Below are positions 17,219 through 25,434 of a stretch of DNA of 64,000 nucleotides, one piece after another; the stretch's first letter is position 1; every line of letters starts with the position of its first letter. Both the position numbers and the translations under genes were made by a program. Below the pieces are notes generated by a model, which ran no database searches, was not told the origin of the DNA, and saw only the letters and a list, made by a program, of their open reading frames with translations. Source of the DNA: Candidatus Anaeroferrophillus wilburensis (GTDB lineage: Bacteria; Desulfobacterota; Anaeroferrophillalia; Anaeroferrophillales; Anaeroferrophillaceae); assembly GCA_016934315.1 (NCBI GenBank), contig JAFGSY010000007.1, forward strand, positions 45,866 through 109,865, given 5' to 3'.

Positions 17219-19477
17219 ATGAACAGAACATGGCTCCTTACGGCTAGCGTTTTATTCCTGCTGTGCTCCACCACCCCTGGCACAACCAGGGCTGCTGATG
17301 CCGACCAACCCCGGCTGTTGACCATGGACACCATTACCGTCGAGGAAAAAATCATCTCCCCCACCAAACAGGAAGGCGACCTGCTGCACACCGGCAGCAT
17401 GGTCACCACTGCCGGCATGGAACTTTCCGGAGCCGCGGGCTTGAACAGCGTTTTTAAAGCCCTGGATTTGCTGCCGGGAATCAATACCGAGCTCCAGGAC
17501 CCCTTTGGCATTGCCAGTAAAAGCGTCCGCATCCGGGGTGTTCAGAGCCTCTTTGCCGGCATGACCGTTGAAGGATTGCCCAATTACGGGATTATGCCCA
17601 TCGGCCCCCGGGATGACATCTATGACATGGAAAACATGGAATCGATCGGCCTCTATAAAGGATCGACGCCCCTCAACCTGGGGACCGGTTCCGGCAACCG
17701 TGGGGGCACCATCGCCTTAACTTACCGGCGGCCGGCAGATGAATTTCAAGCGGATCTCCGGCAACAGTTCGGCAGCTTTGACGCCCACCGGACCTTTTTC
17801 CGCCTGGACTCCGGGATACTGCCAACTGGCACCAGCCTCTTCGGCTCCTATTCCTATGCGGAAGTCAACAAATGGAAAGGGGCCGGTGACCTTGGCCCCC
17901 GGGAGCATGTTAACATCGGACTCAGCCAGGAGCTGGGCAGCAGGGTAACCATGGAGTTGTTTTTCAATTATAACGACGTGGAGCGTCATGATTTCAAACC
18001 CCTGACCTATGGGGAAGCCGATCAGATCAAGGATTTCTACCGTTCTGATTACCTTGAGAATCTAACTGGATATCCGGCCGCCGATGTCAACTACTATGAC
18101 TACCATCGCGGCGACTACCAGAATACCGAGATGCAGGCAAATCTGGCCTTTTCCCTGCACCCCGGCCACAGCCTGACCTGCAAACCCTACTACAGCAGTG
18201 AAGAGGGCTTCATCCTTGATGGCAAGGCTGACAAGGTCCGGGATCTGGAGCGCTACGGGATAACCACCGAATACCTCGGACAGTTCGGCCAGTTCAAGCT
18301 CACCGCCGGCTACTGGTATGAATCCCATGATCTGGAAAAATATGTCCGTGCCAATACCATCACCGCCACGGACCGCATTTACAGCAGCTGGAAATACCTG
18401 GGGGAAAACCACGGCAACGGTGAAATTCACAGCCCCTATCTGCAGGTAGCTCGACGTTTCGGCAAGCTCACCTGTCAGGCAGGCCTTAAGTATTTTTCCT
18501 ATACCGAACCGGCCAGTACCGCCTACCGGGGCAGTGCTGTCGGCGGCACACCCTCGTCCTACGAACAGGCATTAAATAATAATCTGGGTGAAGATCCTGA
18601 ACTGAGCCTTGATGAATTCACTTTCGAAGAATGGCTGCCCAGTTTTGCGATAGGCTGCCAGCTGACCCCTGAGCTGGAGGTTTATGCAAACTACGGCCGC
18701 AACTACATGCGGCCCTATGCCTACATGCCGGTCATTACTCTTTATACCTATATGGAAAAAGACAGTACCGGAGCGATTACCGTAAACAACCGGGAAAAAT
18801 TCCGGGCCGCCGGCCTGACCCTGCAGGATATTTTTGATGACTGGAAGATGGAAACCTCCGACAACATTGACGTTGGCTTGCGCTATTTCAGCAATAGCTT
18901 TGAAATCCATCCGGCGCTCTTTTTTGCCAAGCACCACGATTTGCTGACCGTTGCCTATGACCCGCTGGTTGGCCTCAATTACCACCAGAACGTCGGCGAT
19001 GTAACGACGATCGGCGCCGAGGTGGAACTCAACCTCTACCCTACTGACAACCTGATCGTCTATATCAACCCCAGCTACACCAGGATGCGTTTTGATGACG
19101 ATCTGAGCCAAGGGGGAGGCATCCTGGCCATCGGAGGCAAACAGCTGCCCGACACACCCGAGCTGCTGTTCAAAACCGGCCTGCTCTACACCTACAACAA
19201 CCTGGAAATCGCCCCAACCTTCAAATATGTGGGCCGGCGCTACGGCGACCCGCAGAACGAGCAGCCCATCTCTCCCCATGGAATCGTCGATCTTGCCATC
19301 AGCTACACAAGGAAAGATGTTTTTTCCCTGCGGGAAGCCCGGGCAAGCCTGGCGATCAGCAATCTCTTTGATGAAAAATATGTCGGCACCATCACCGCCT
19401 GGGATGATGGCAGCGGCACTGCCTACTACGCTGGCGCCCCTTTTACTGCCGTCTTCAGCCTTGGAGGAACTTTCTGA
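17219..19477 (+). CDS. TonB-dependent outer-membrane receptor
   Basis: The 752-residue receptor brings a bulky or scarce nutrient across the outer membrane using TonB energy. From the ATG at 17219, with AAGGAGGT 5 bases upstream, it has a signal peptide ending near TTRAADA and a TonB-box-like DTITVEEK. A plug domain follows (SVRIRGVQSLFAGMTVEGLP and LYKGSTPLNLGTGSGNRGG), then a 22-strand-type barrel rich in aromatic strands, ending in the terminal Phe expected for outer-membrane proteins (FSLGGTF). The open frame extends upstream to 17150, inside the leader hairpin, and is not the true start. The linked FecB/BtuF-type genes point to a siderophore, corrinoid or metal-complex substrate; the sequence does not decide. 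Confidence 0.95.
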   Translation: MNRTWLLTASVLFLLCSTTPGTTRAADADQPRLLTMDTITVEEKIISPTKQEGDLLHTGSMVTTAGMELSGAAGLNSVFKALDLLPGINTELQDPFGIASKSVRIRGVQSLFAGMTVEGLPNYGIMPIGPRDDIYDMENMESIGLYKGSTPLNLGTGSGNRGGTIALTYRRPADEFQADLRQQFGSFDAHRTFFRLDSGILPTGTSLFGSYSYAEVNKWKGAGDLGPREHVNIGLSQELGSRVTMELFFNYNDVERHDFKPLTYGEADQIKDFYRSDYLENLTGYPAADVNYYDYHRGDYQNTEMQANLAFSLHPGHSLTCKPYYSSEEGFILDGKADKVRDLERYGITTEYLGQFGQFKLTAGYWYESHDLEKYVRANTITATDRIYSSWKYLGENHGNGEIHSPYLQVARRFGKLTCQAGLKYFSYTEPASTAYRGSAVGGTPSSYEQALNNNLGEDPELSLDEFTFEEWLPSFAIGCQLTPELEVYANYGRNYMRPYAYMPVITLYTYMEKDSTGAITVNNREKFRAAGLTLQDIFDDWKMETSDNIDVGLRYFSNSFEIHPALFFAKHHDLLTVAYDPLVGLNYHQNVGDVTTIGAEVELNLYPTDNLIVYINPSYTRMRFDDDLSQGGGILAIGGKQLPDTPELLFKTGLLYTYNNLEIAPTFKYVGRRYGDPQNEQPISPHGIVDLAISYTRKDVFSLREARASLAISNLFDEKYVGTITAWDDGSGTAYYAGAPFTAVFSLGGTF

Positions 19478-19532
19478 TTGCCGGCAACGCCCGCCTGCTG
19501 ATAGTTAACGCAAGGATAACCGCAGGTTTCCG

Positions 19533-20693
19533 ATGCCATCACCAGGACAAACAACCATTTCTTACCAGCGGATGCACCTGATGCGAATCACTAGAAAAAC
19601 CTGCTGCCATGTTATAGCCGTCCTGGTGCTGCTGACGCTTTTCTGCGGACCAACCGCAGCGTCAGCAAACCTGGAAGGACGGCTGGTTACCGACCTGGGC
19701 GGCCGCACCGTTGTCATCCCGGAACAGATTGATCGACTGGTGGCCCTTGGTCCCGGGGCCCTGCGGCTGATTACCTATCTCCAGGCCCTGGACAAAGTGG
19801 TTGGCATCGAGCAGATTGAGCGGCAGGAGCTCCCTTTCTATTTTCGTCCTTATTCAGTGGTGGCGGCAAAGCAGCTTGCCCACCGGCACATTGTTGCCCC
19901 CGGCGGCCCGGGAAAACTGCCAGACATGGAACAGCTCATAGCCTGTCGACCACAGGTCATCATCTGCATAGGCCTTGATCCCATGCAGGTGGAAAACCTG
20001 CAGCAAAAGACCAGGATTCCCACCATCATGGTCACCTATGGTGAACTTGGCGTCCTGCGCCAGGAAGTCATACAATCCCTGCGCCTGCTCGGTACCATTT
20101 TAGGCAAGGAAGACCGGGCTGATGAGCTCATCACCTTCATTGAAATGGTGCAAAAGGAGTTGCACGATCGGGTAAAATCCGTTACACAACAGGAAAAGCC
20201 GACGGTTTATTTTGGCGGCATTGCCTATAAAGGGGCCCGGGGGCTTACCAGTACTGAAGCCAACTATCTCCCCGGCAGCATGGTTAAGGCACGTAATGTT
20301 GTCGATGCCGCGAAGCATGACAGCCATCTGTTTATCGATCCGGAACAGCTTATCTGCTGGAACCCGGAAGTAATTTTTTTTGACATTACCAGCGCCCCGG
20401 TCATCATGCCGGATTTCAACCGGAACAGCAGCTTCTACCACCTGCTGAAAGCCGTGAAAAACGGCAGGGTATTTACCCTGCTGCCCTACAACCAATACAA
20501 CACCAATATTGAAATTGCCCTTATTAATGCATTTTTCATTGGCAAAACGCTCTATCCATTCCAGTTTGCCGACATTACCATGGATGAAAAAAGGAGCCAG
20601 ATTTTCCAGTTTTTTCTCGGCAATCCCGGACCTGTCAACCTACCTGTCGACCCATCTTTTCAACTCACCCGTTTTGGGTTTGCCAACAACTAA
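19533..20693 (+). CDS. Periplasmic binding protein of FecCD/BtuCD-type ABC transporter
   Basis: The protein should pick up the substrate delivered by the receptor and hand it to the permease. Its class III binding-protein fold is seen in the DLGGRTVVIPEQIDRLVALG start, the PDMEQLIACRPQVIIC strand-helix and the long linker, ending in FRNS-like binding regions. The ATG at 19533 has no good ribosome site. ATG 19581 (MRITRKTCCHVIAVLVLL) would give a normal signal peptide and may be the real start. The YKGARGLTSTEANYLPG block is reminiscent of iron-complex or molybdate-type binders (MolA-like), which I cannot separate here. Confidence 0.9.
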   Translation: MPSPGQTTISYQRMHLMRITRKTCCHVIAVLVLLTLFCGPTAASANLEGRLVTDLGGRTVVIPEQIDRLVALGPGALRLITYLQALDKVVGIEQIERQELPFYFRPYSVVAAKQLAHRHIVAPGGPGKLPDMEQLIACRPQVIICIGLDPMQVENLQQKTRIPTIMVTYGELGVLRQEVIQSLRLLGTILGKEDRADELITFIEMVQKELHDRVKSVTQQEKPTVYFGGIAYKGARGLTSTEANYLPGSMVKARNVVDAAKHDSHLFIDPEQLICWNPEVIFFDITSAPVIMPDFNRNSSFYHLLKAVKNGRVFTLLPYNQYNTNIEIALINAFFIGKTLYPFQFADITMDEKRSQIFQFFLGNPGPVNLPVDPSFQLTRFGFANN

Positions 20694-20714
20694 TTGGCCA
20701 TAAACGTTGGAGGA

Positions 20715-21788
20715 ATGCTCTCCTTGCACGACCATCTTCCAGCCCGGTATGGCACCTATATCAGGAAAAAAATCTGGTTTGGCCTGGCTCTTATCCTGAT
20801 CCTGATTGTCAGCACGCTGCTCTCCCTTGGAACCGGCACCTACCCCATTACCTTCCAGGAGATACTCTCCCTACTGCACGGCGGCACGGACGGCATTGTG
20901 GGCCATGTTCTTCTGCATATCCGGCTGCCGCGCACCTGTGCCGGCTTGGTCGCCGGCGCCTGCCTGGGGATGGCGGGTAGCATCATGCAGAATGTCATTA
21001 AAAACCCTTTGGCATCTCCTTTCACCCTTGGGGTGTCTCAAGGTGCCGCTTTCGGGGCGGCCTTCGCCATTATCATCCTGGGAGCCGGCAATCTTCAGTT
21101 CAGTGGCTCGGGACCGGCAATCATTACCTCTCCTTACCTGATGATCAGCGCCGCCTTTTTTGGTTCCCTGATCACCGTTATCACGCTGGTACTCTTGTCT
21201 TCATTGCGCGGTCTGAGTCCCGAATCACTGATTTTGGCCGGTGTCGCCCTTAGTTCATTTTTCGGCGCGGCAACCATGCTGCTGCAGTATTTCGCCACCG
21301 ACATTCAGGTGGCAGCCTCGGTCTTCTGGACCTTTGGTGACCTGGGGAAAGCCCAGTGGCAACAGGTCAGCCTGATGGCCGTGCTGATGATTGGCGCTTT
21401 CGGCTACTTTTACCACAACCGCTGGCACTACAACGCTATGGTCTGGGGCGATGATGCGGCCCACAGCCTGGGGGTCAACGTCACCGCTTTGCGCCTGATC
21501 AGCCTGGTGGTTGCCTCACTTATCTCTTCGGTCACCATTGCCTTCCTGGGCATTATCGGCTTTATTGGCCTTATTGCCCCCCACCTCATGCGCATGGTCA
21601 TTGGCCAGGATAATCGTTTTCTCCTTCCCTATGCGGCTTTTGCCGGAGCCTCGCTGCTGCTTATTTCTGATATCCTAGCCCGACAGCTTTTGGCTCCAAT
21701 CACTTTACCGGTGGGAATTCTCACCTCATTTGCCGGCGTTCCCCTGTTTCTTTATCTGCTGATCCGCCACAAAGAGGCAGGCAGATGA
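20715..21788 (+). CDS. ABC transporter permease, FecCD family
   Basis: This 357-residue inner-membrane protein has about ten helices. FecCD hallmarks are LPRTCAGLVAGACLGMAGSI, NPLASPFTLGVSQGAAFGA and the coupling region GFIGLIAPHLMRMVIGQDNR. The start is uncertain: TTG 20694 abuts the previous stop, ATG 20715 has GGAGG only one base away, and TTG 20724 has better spacing. The C-terminus overlaps the ATPase ATG (ATGA at 21785-21788). It forms the importer channel together with the neighbouring binding protein and ATPase; the substrate is a metal complex or corrinoid by family. Confidence 0.94.
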   Translation: MLSLHDHLPARYGTYIRKKIWFGLALILILIVSTLLSLGTGTYPITFQEILSLLHGGTDGIVGHVLLHIRLPRTCAGLVAGACLGMAGSIMQNVIKNPLASPFTLGVSQGAAFGAAFAIIILGAGNLQFSGSGPAIITSPYLMISAAFFGSLITVITLVLLSSLRGLSPESLILAGVALSSFFGAATMLLQYFATDIQVAASVFWTFGDLGKAQWQQVSLMAVLMIGAFGYFYHNRWHYNAMVWGDDAAHSLGVNVTALRLISLVVASLISSVTIAFLGIIGFIGLIAPHLMRMVIGQDNRFLLPYAAFAGASLLLISDILARQLLAPITLPVGILTSFAGVPLFLYLLIRHKEAGR

Positions 21789-22582
21789 CCTTGAAGATCA
21801 AACATCTCTGTTTTGCCTACGGCCCTTCTCAGATGGTGCTTGAAGACATTGCCTTCACCACCCCCCCCGGCACCCTGGTTGCCATTCTCGGCACCAATGG
21901 TTCAGGCAAGTCAACCCTGCTGAAAAACATCAACCGGATTCTCAAACCCCAAGGCGGGACAGTTGCCGTTAATGGGATTGAGGTGGCCTCCATGAGCCGC
22001 AAGGAGGTTGCTCGGCAGATGGGCTACATGCCGCAGAAATCAGCCGGAGTTCAATGTACGGTTTTTGAGGCAGTCCTGTTGGGACGCAAGGCCCGGTTCC
22101 GCTGGGAAGTCAGTCGGGATGATATTCTTGCAGTGGAGAGGATTCTCAAGTTGATTAAACTGGACGGCCTGGCTATGCGCCAGACAACCGAACTCAGCGG
22201 CGGCGAGCTGCAAAAAGTGATTATAGCCCGGGCCCTGGCCCAGGAACCACGGGTTCTCCTCTTGGATGAACCGATCAACCATCTGGACCTCATCAACCAG
22301 CTCGATGTCATGCGGCTGCTGCAAACCCTCACCAGAGAGCTGCAGCTGATCTCCCTGGTGGTCACCCATGACCTCAACAGCGCCCTACGCTTTGCCGGCC
22401 GATTTCTTTTCCTCAGGGGAGGGCATCTGTTTGCTTATGGTGATCGCACTATCGTAACCCCGGCAACCATAAAAGCAGTCTTCAACCTGGACGTAGTAAT
22501 CGAAACCGTTGCCGGCATTCCCGTGATTGTCCCCATCAGCCAAGACCTGGAAACCCCTTCCCCGGGTCATGACCATACATAA
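21785..22582 (+). CDS. ABC transporter ATPase for metal-complex uptake
   Basis: The 265-residue nucleotide-binding subunit shows Walker A GTNGSGKST, Q-loop YMPQK, signature ELSGGELQ, Walker B VLLLDEP and H-loop VTHDLN, all intact. It overlaps the permease stop by four bases. The C-terminus ends in a His-containing PSPGHDHT tail, which could be incidental. It powers the importer formed with the two upstream genes. The next gene, a MATE exporter, starts 5 bases after this stop, so the operon continues. Confidence 0.95.
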   Translation: MTLKIKHLCFAYGPSQMVLEDIAFTTPPGTLVAILGTNGSGKSTLLKNINRILKPQGGTVAVNGIEVASMSRKEVARQMGYMPQKSAGVQCTVFEAVLLGRKARFRWEVSRDDILAVERILKLIKLDGLAMRQTTELSGGELQKVIIARALAQEPRVLLLDEPINHLDLINQLDVMRLLQTLTRELQLISLVVTHDLNSALRFAGRFLFLRGGHLFAYGDRTIVTPATIKAVFNLDVVIETVAGIPVIVPISQDLETPSPGHDHT

Positions 22583-22586
22583 GGCC

Positions 22587-23972
22587 ATGCCCAACAACCG
22601 CGTAGAAGAATTCAGCCAACACCCGCGAAGGGCCCTTTTCAAACTGGCCCTGCCGACCATCACAGCCATGGCGGTCCAAACCACCTATAATATGGTTGAT
22701 ACCGCTTTTGTCGGCCGGCTGGGCACCGAATCGCTGGCCGCCCTGACCTTTTCATTCCCGCTCTACTTCATCCTGGTGTCCATCAACTCAGGCATGGGGG
22801 TAGGATTGAACTCCCTCATCTCCCGCCAACTGGGGGCAAAAAAGGATCAGGAAGCAGAAAACAGTGCCTGCCATGGTCTACTCATCGCCCTGCTGACCGC
22901 CGGGCTGCTGTTTATCGCCATGTTTTACGGCGCCAGCCCCTTGTTCAAGCTGCTCGGCGCCCAGGACACCCCACTGCATCTCGGGGTAACCTACATGAAG
23001 ATCATTGTCATTGGAAATTTCTTCATGTTTCCTGCCTATGCGCTGCACAGTCTCTTTACCGCCCAGGGGGACACCATAACGCCGATGAAGGTACAGATTT
23101 TCTCCCTGCTGGTGAATATCACTCTCGATCCATTCTTTATTTTTGTCCTTAAGCTGGGGGTTCCGGGCGCGGCCATTGCCACCCTTATTGCCCAGGCATG
23201 CGCCCTGCTCCTGTTTATGATCGCCTTGCGGCGGCGGTCCGTACTGAAAATATCCTGGTCCCGGTTTTTCTATCGCTTCAGGATTATATCTGAGCTGGCA
23301 ACCGTGGGAATTCCTGCCAGCTTGACCATGCTCCTGATGGCATTCTATATCATGTTTCTTAACCGATTCATGGCTCATTTCGGCACCGAGTATGTCGCCG
23401 CTTTCGGCATGGCATCTCGACTGGAGAGCGCGGTTGTCATGCCCCTGGTGGCCTCATCCATCGCCCTGCTCACCCTGACCGGCATGTTCTACGGTGCCAG
23501 CCGCTATACCATCCTCAAAGAAACCATCCATTTTGCCATGGGGATGAATATTCTCTATGCGCTGGCAGTCGGCTCCCTCTTTTTTCTCTTCCCCACCAGC
23601 TTTCTCCGGGTCTTCACCAAGGATCAGCACCTGCTTGACATTGGTGCCGCCTATATGAGAATTGAAGTATTCACTTTCCCCCTGATGGCGGTCAATATGA
23701 CCGCCAATAGAGCCATGCAGGGAATGGGGTTGGGGCTGCCTGGCATTACCATCAATTTGGTCAGAATTTTTGTCGTTGCCATTCCCCTTGCCTATATATT
23801 CGTTTATCTGTTCAATCTCAGTTATCTCTGGGTTGCGGTTGCCATGGTCAGCGGCGGCCTGGCGGCCAACCTGACCGCGTTGACTTGGCTACGTTCAACA
23901 TTTAATGGCTTGGGGACTCATCGGAAGAAAAACGGCCGGCGGCATTCAGGAGATGGAGAACAGCAACGCTAG
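22587..23972 (+). CDS. MATE-family efflux transporter
   Basis: The 461-residue protein has twelve hydrophobic segments in two halves. The MATE opening is ALPTITAMAVQTTYNMVDTAFVGRLG, shown here as family text around residues 20-45. MATE proteins export organic cations or metabolites using Na+ or H+. I take the ATG at 22587, just after the ATPase stop; ATG 22569 is an in-frame alternative overlapping it. Lying in an uptake operon, it might export a self-made chelator or simply be cotranscribed; this is a guess from position. The last ~15 residues are basic (HRKKNGRRHSG). Confidence 0.92.
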   Translation: MPNNRVEEFSQHPRRALFKLALPTITAMAVQTTYNMVDTAFVGRLGTESLAALTFSFPLYFILVSINSGMGVGLNSLISRQLGAKKDQEAENSACHGLLIALLTAGLLFIAMFYGASPLFKLLGAQDTPLHLGVTYMKIIVIGNFFMFPAYALHSLFTAQGDTITPMKVQIFSLLVNITLDPFFIFVLKLGVPGAAIATLIAQACALLLFMIALRRRSVLKISWSRFFYRFRIISELATVGIPASLTMLLMAFYIMFLNRFMAHFGTEYVAAFGMASRLESAVVMPLVASSIALLTLTGMFYGASRYTILKETIHFAMGMNILYALAVGSLFFLFPTSFLRVFTKDQHLLDIGAAYMRIEVFTFPLMAVNMTANRAMQGMGLGLPGITINLVRIFVVAIPLAYIFVYLFNLSYLWVAVAMVSGGLAANLTALTWLRSTFNGLGTHRKKNGRRHSGDGEQQR

Positions 23973-24019
23973 CATACTGAAATAGTTCAATGACAGCAAA
24001 ACTAACAGGAGCTGATCTC

Positions 24020-24502
24020 ATGATAACCACCTTTAAAAAACTGCTGTTATTTCAGGCTGAAGCTCAGGGTGGAAACGAAAAAAAGGGCGATGAACTGCAG
24101 CTGGCCATTGCCATGCTGCTGGTGGAAATCGCTCTGGCCGACGATGTGCTGCACGCCCGGGAGGAACAGCTCATTCTCAGAGTCCTGCAGAAACTTTTTT
24201 CACTTTCACCACAAGACGCCGGGGACCTGCTCAGTCGTTCCCGGCAGAAGCATGCCGAAAGCATCGATCTCTATCCGGCAACCAGAACCATCAACGATCA
24301 CTTCAGTCCGGCGGAAAAATCCCGGCTGCTGGAAACCGTTTGGCAGCTGGTCTTTGCCGATGGCATTCTTGACCAACACGAAGATTATCTCATGCATAAA
24401 CTGGCAAAACTTCTCCGCTTATCACATCGCCAGCTGATCGAGGCCAAACTGAAGGCCAGGAAGTTGCAGGAACAAGGGCGCGCCGGTGGCATTAAATGCT
24501 AA
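24020..24502 (+). CDS. TerB-like protein
   Basis: The 160-residue all-helical protein shows repeated acidic segments of the TerB (tellurite-resistance/DjlA N-terminal) fold: LLVEIALADDVLHAREEQLI and LVFADGILDQHEDYLMHKLA, with conserved Asp/Glu that bind metal in KP-TerB. AGGAG lies 7 bases before ATG 24020; the frame opens at 23990 but that start lacks a site. The linked genes do not suggest a tellurite operon, and TerB-domain proteins have broader, unclear stress or membrane roles. Confidence 0.85.
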   Translation: MITTFKKLLLFQAEAQGGNEKKGDELQLAIAMLLVEIALADDVLHAREEQLILRVLQKLFSLSPQDAGDLLSRSRQKHAESIDLYPATRTINDHFSPAEKSRLLETVWQLVFADGILDQHEDYLMHKLAKLLRLSHRQLIEAKLKARKLQEQGRAGGIKC

Positions 24503-24548
24503 GGTTTATTCTGAGATTGCCGTTAACGAGGATAAACCCTGATGAACT

Positions 24549-24673
24549 CGCAACAACCTGTGAAACAACTCGAAAGCCGGATGGCACCGTAACGGCTCCA
24601 GGTTTGAGGCAAGCATAAAAGGATGTCACCATGGCGCTGGTTGCAGCGTAATAAAGGAGATGGAGTTGTTGCG
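24549..24673. repeat. Dispersed non-coding repeat, copy A
   Basis: The unit is bounded by CGCAACAAC and its inverse GTTGTTGCG and is about 125 bases long. Internal blocks GCCGGATGG, GGCTCCAGGTTTGAGGC and GGTTGCAGCG recur in copy B near 28841 and partly near 39311. It carries no credible ORF. Size and terminal inverted repeats suggest a MITE- or REP-like element. Confidence 0.65.
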
Positions 24674-24698
24674 AAGCCAGCAACCTCGAAGGGACGCA

Positions 24699-25409
24699 AT
24701 GAAGGTTGTTTGTCAAACGTGTCAAGCCCGTTGCCTGATTGACGGAAAGCTTCTGCCGCCAACCGGAGGACACCTGCGATGCCCCCGGTGCCGCACCGTT
24801 TTTTTTTATGATCCGACCGCACGCCAAGTCACGGCAGACCAGCCGCCGGCACCTCTAGCCAGCGAACCCGACACCTCTTCCGGTCGGCCAAAGCAACCTA
24901 CCGTTCCTGACATCCGGGAAAAACGGCAAATCTCCGCGCTGAACATGGCCGTAAAACGGCCCCGCCAGCGTAAAGAAGCTGCATTTTCCGATTTTATCAG
25001 GCGGCGGTCCCTGATGCTGGTCATGTTGATTGCCGTGGCCATGGAGTTCATGCTGGTGGGTATCTGGGCCGCCGGCCGCCTTCCTGAAATCAAAACCGAA
25101 CCCACAGCCCTGGCTCCAGCCTGTCTCAGCAAGCAGATGGAGCAATCCATCCTGGCTTCAATAAAAACCCATGAAACGGTGGGGGACGCCTCCCTGACCC
25201 AGGAAGGCCACCGTACCGTACTCGCTGTCCTAGTAGACCATAATACCCCGGCCGCCACCGCCCTGGGGCTGAAAAACCAGTGTCTCAACCTTATGAAAAA
25301 GCAATCCGGCCTGCCGTTAGATCACCAGTTCAAGGTTTATATCTACTGCCCCAATGGTATGGAAATAACCAGACAGCCGGCACTTAACACAACGGTTACC
25401 AACAGATAA
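24699..25409 (+). CDS. Zinc-ribbon membrane protein (MJ0042-type N-terminus)
   Basis: The 236-residue protein starts MKVVCQTCQARCLIDGKLLP at ATG 24699, with AAGGGA just upstream. Paired CxxC motifs (CQTC and CPRC) form the MJ0042-type zinc finger common on deltaproteobacterial single-pass proteins. A linker of about 65 residues leads to one membrane helix (about 106-125), then a ~110-residue extracytoplasmic domain with two or three cysteines. The function is unknown. The M48 protease gene begins 25 bases later, so the two may act together in envelope quality control; that is inference. Confidence 0.8.
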   Translation: MKVVCQTCQARCLIDGKLLPPTGGHLRCPRCRTVFFYDPTARQVTADQPPAPLASEPDTSSGRPKQPTVPDIREKRQISALNMAVKRPRQRKEAAFSDFIRRRSLMLVMLIAVAMEFMLVGIWAAGRLPEIKTEPTALAPACLSKQMEQSILASIKTHETVGDASLTQEGHRTVLAVLVDHNTPAATALGLKNQCLNLMKKQSGLPLDHQFKVYIYCPNGMEITRQPALNTTVTNR

Positions 25410-25434
25410 CTGGTCACATCACGGTCCTGCCCCC

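Noticed and set aside
24020..24502. Tellurite-resistance gene on the strength of the TerB fold
   Set aside because: No terZACDEF neighbours; TerB-domain proteins have wider roles, so I keep only the fold name.
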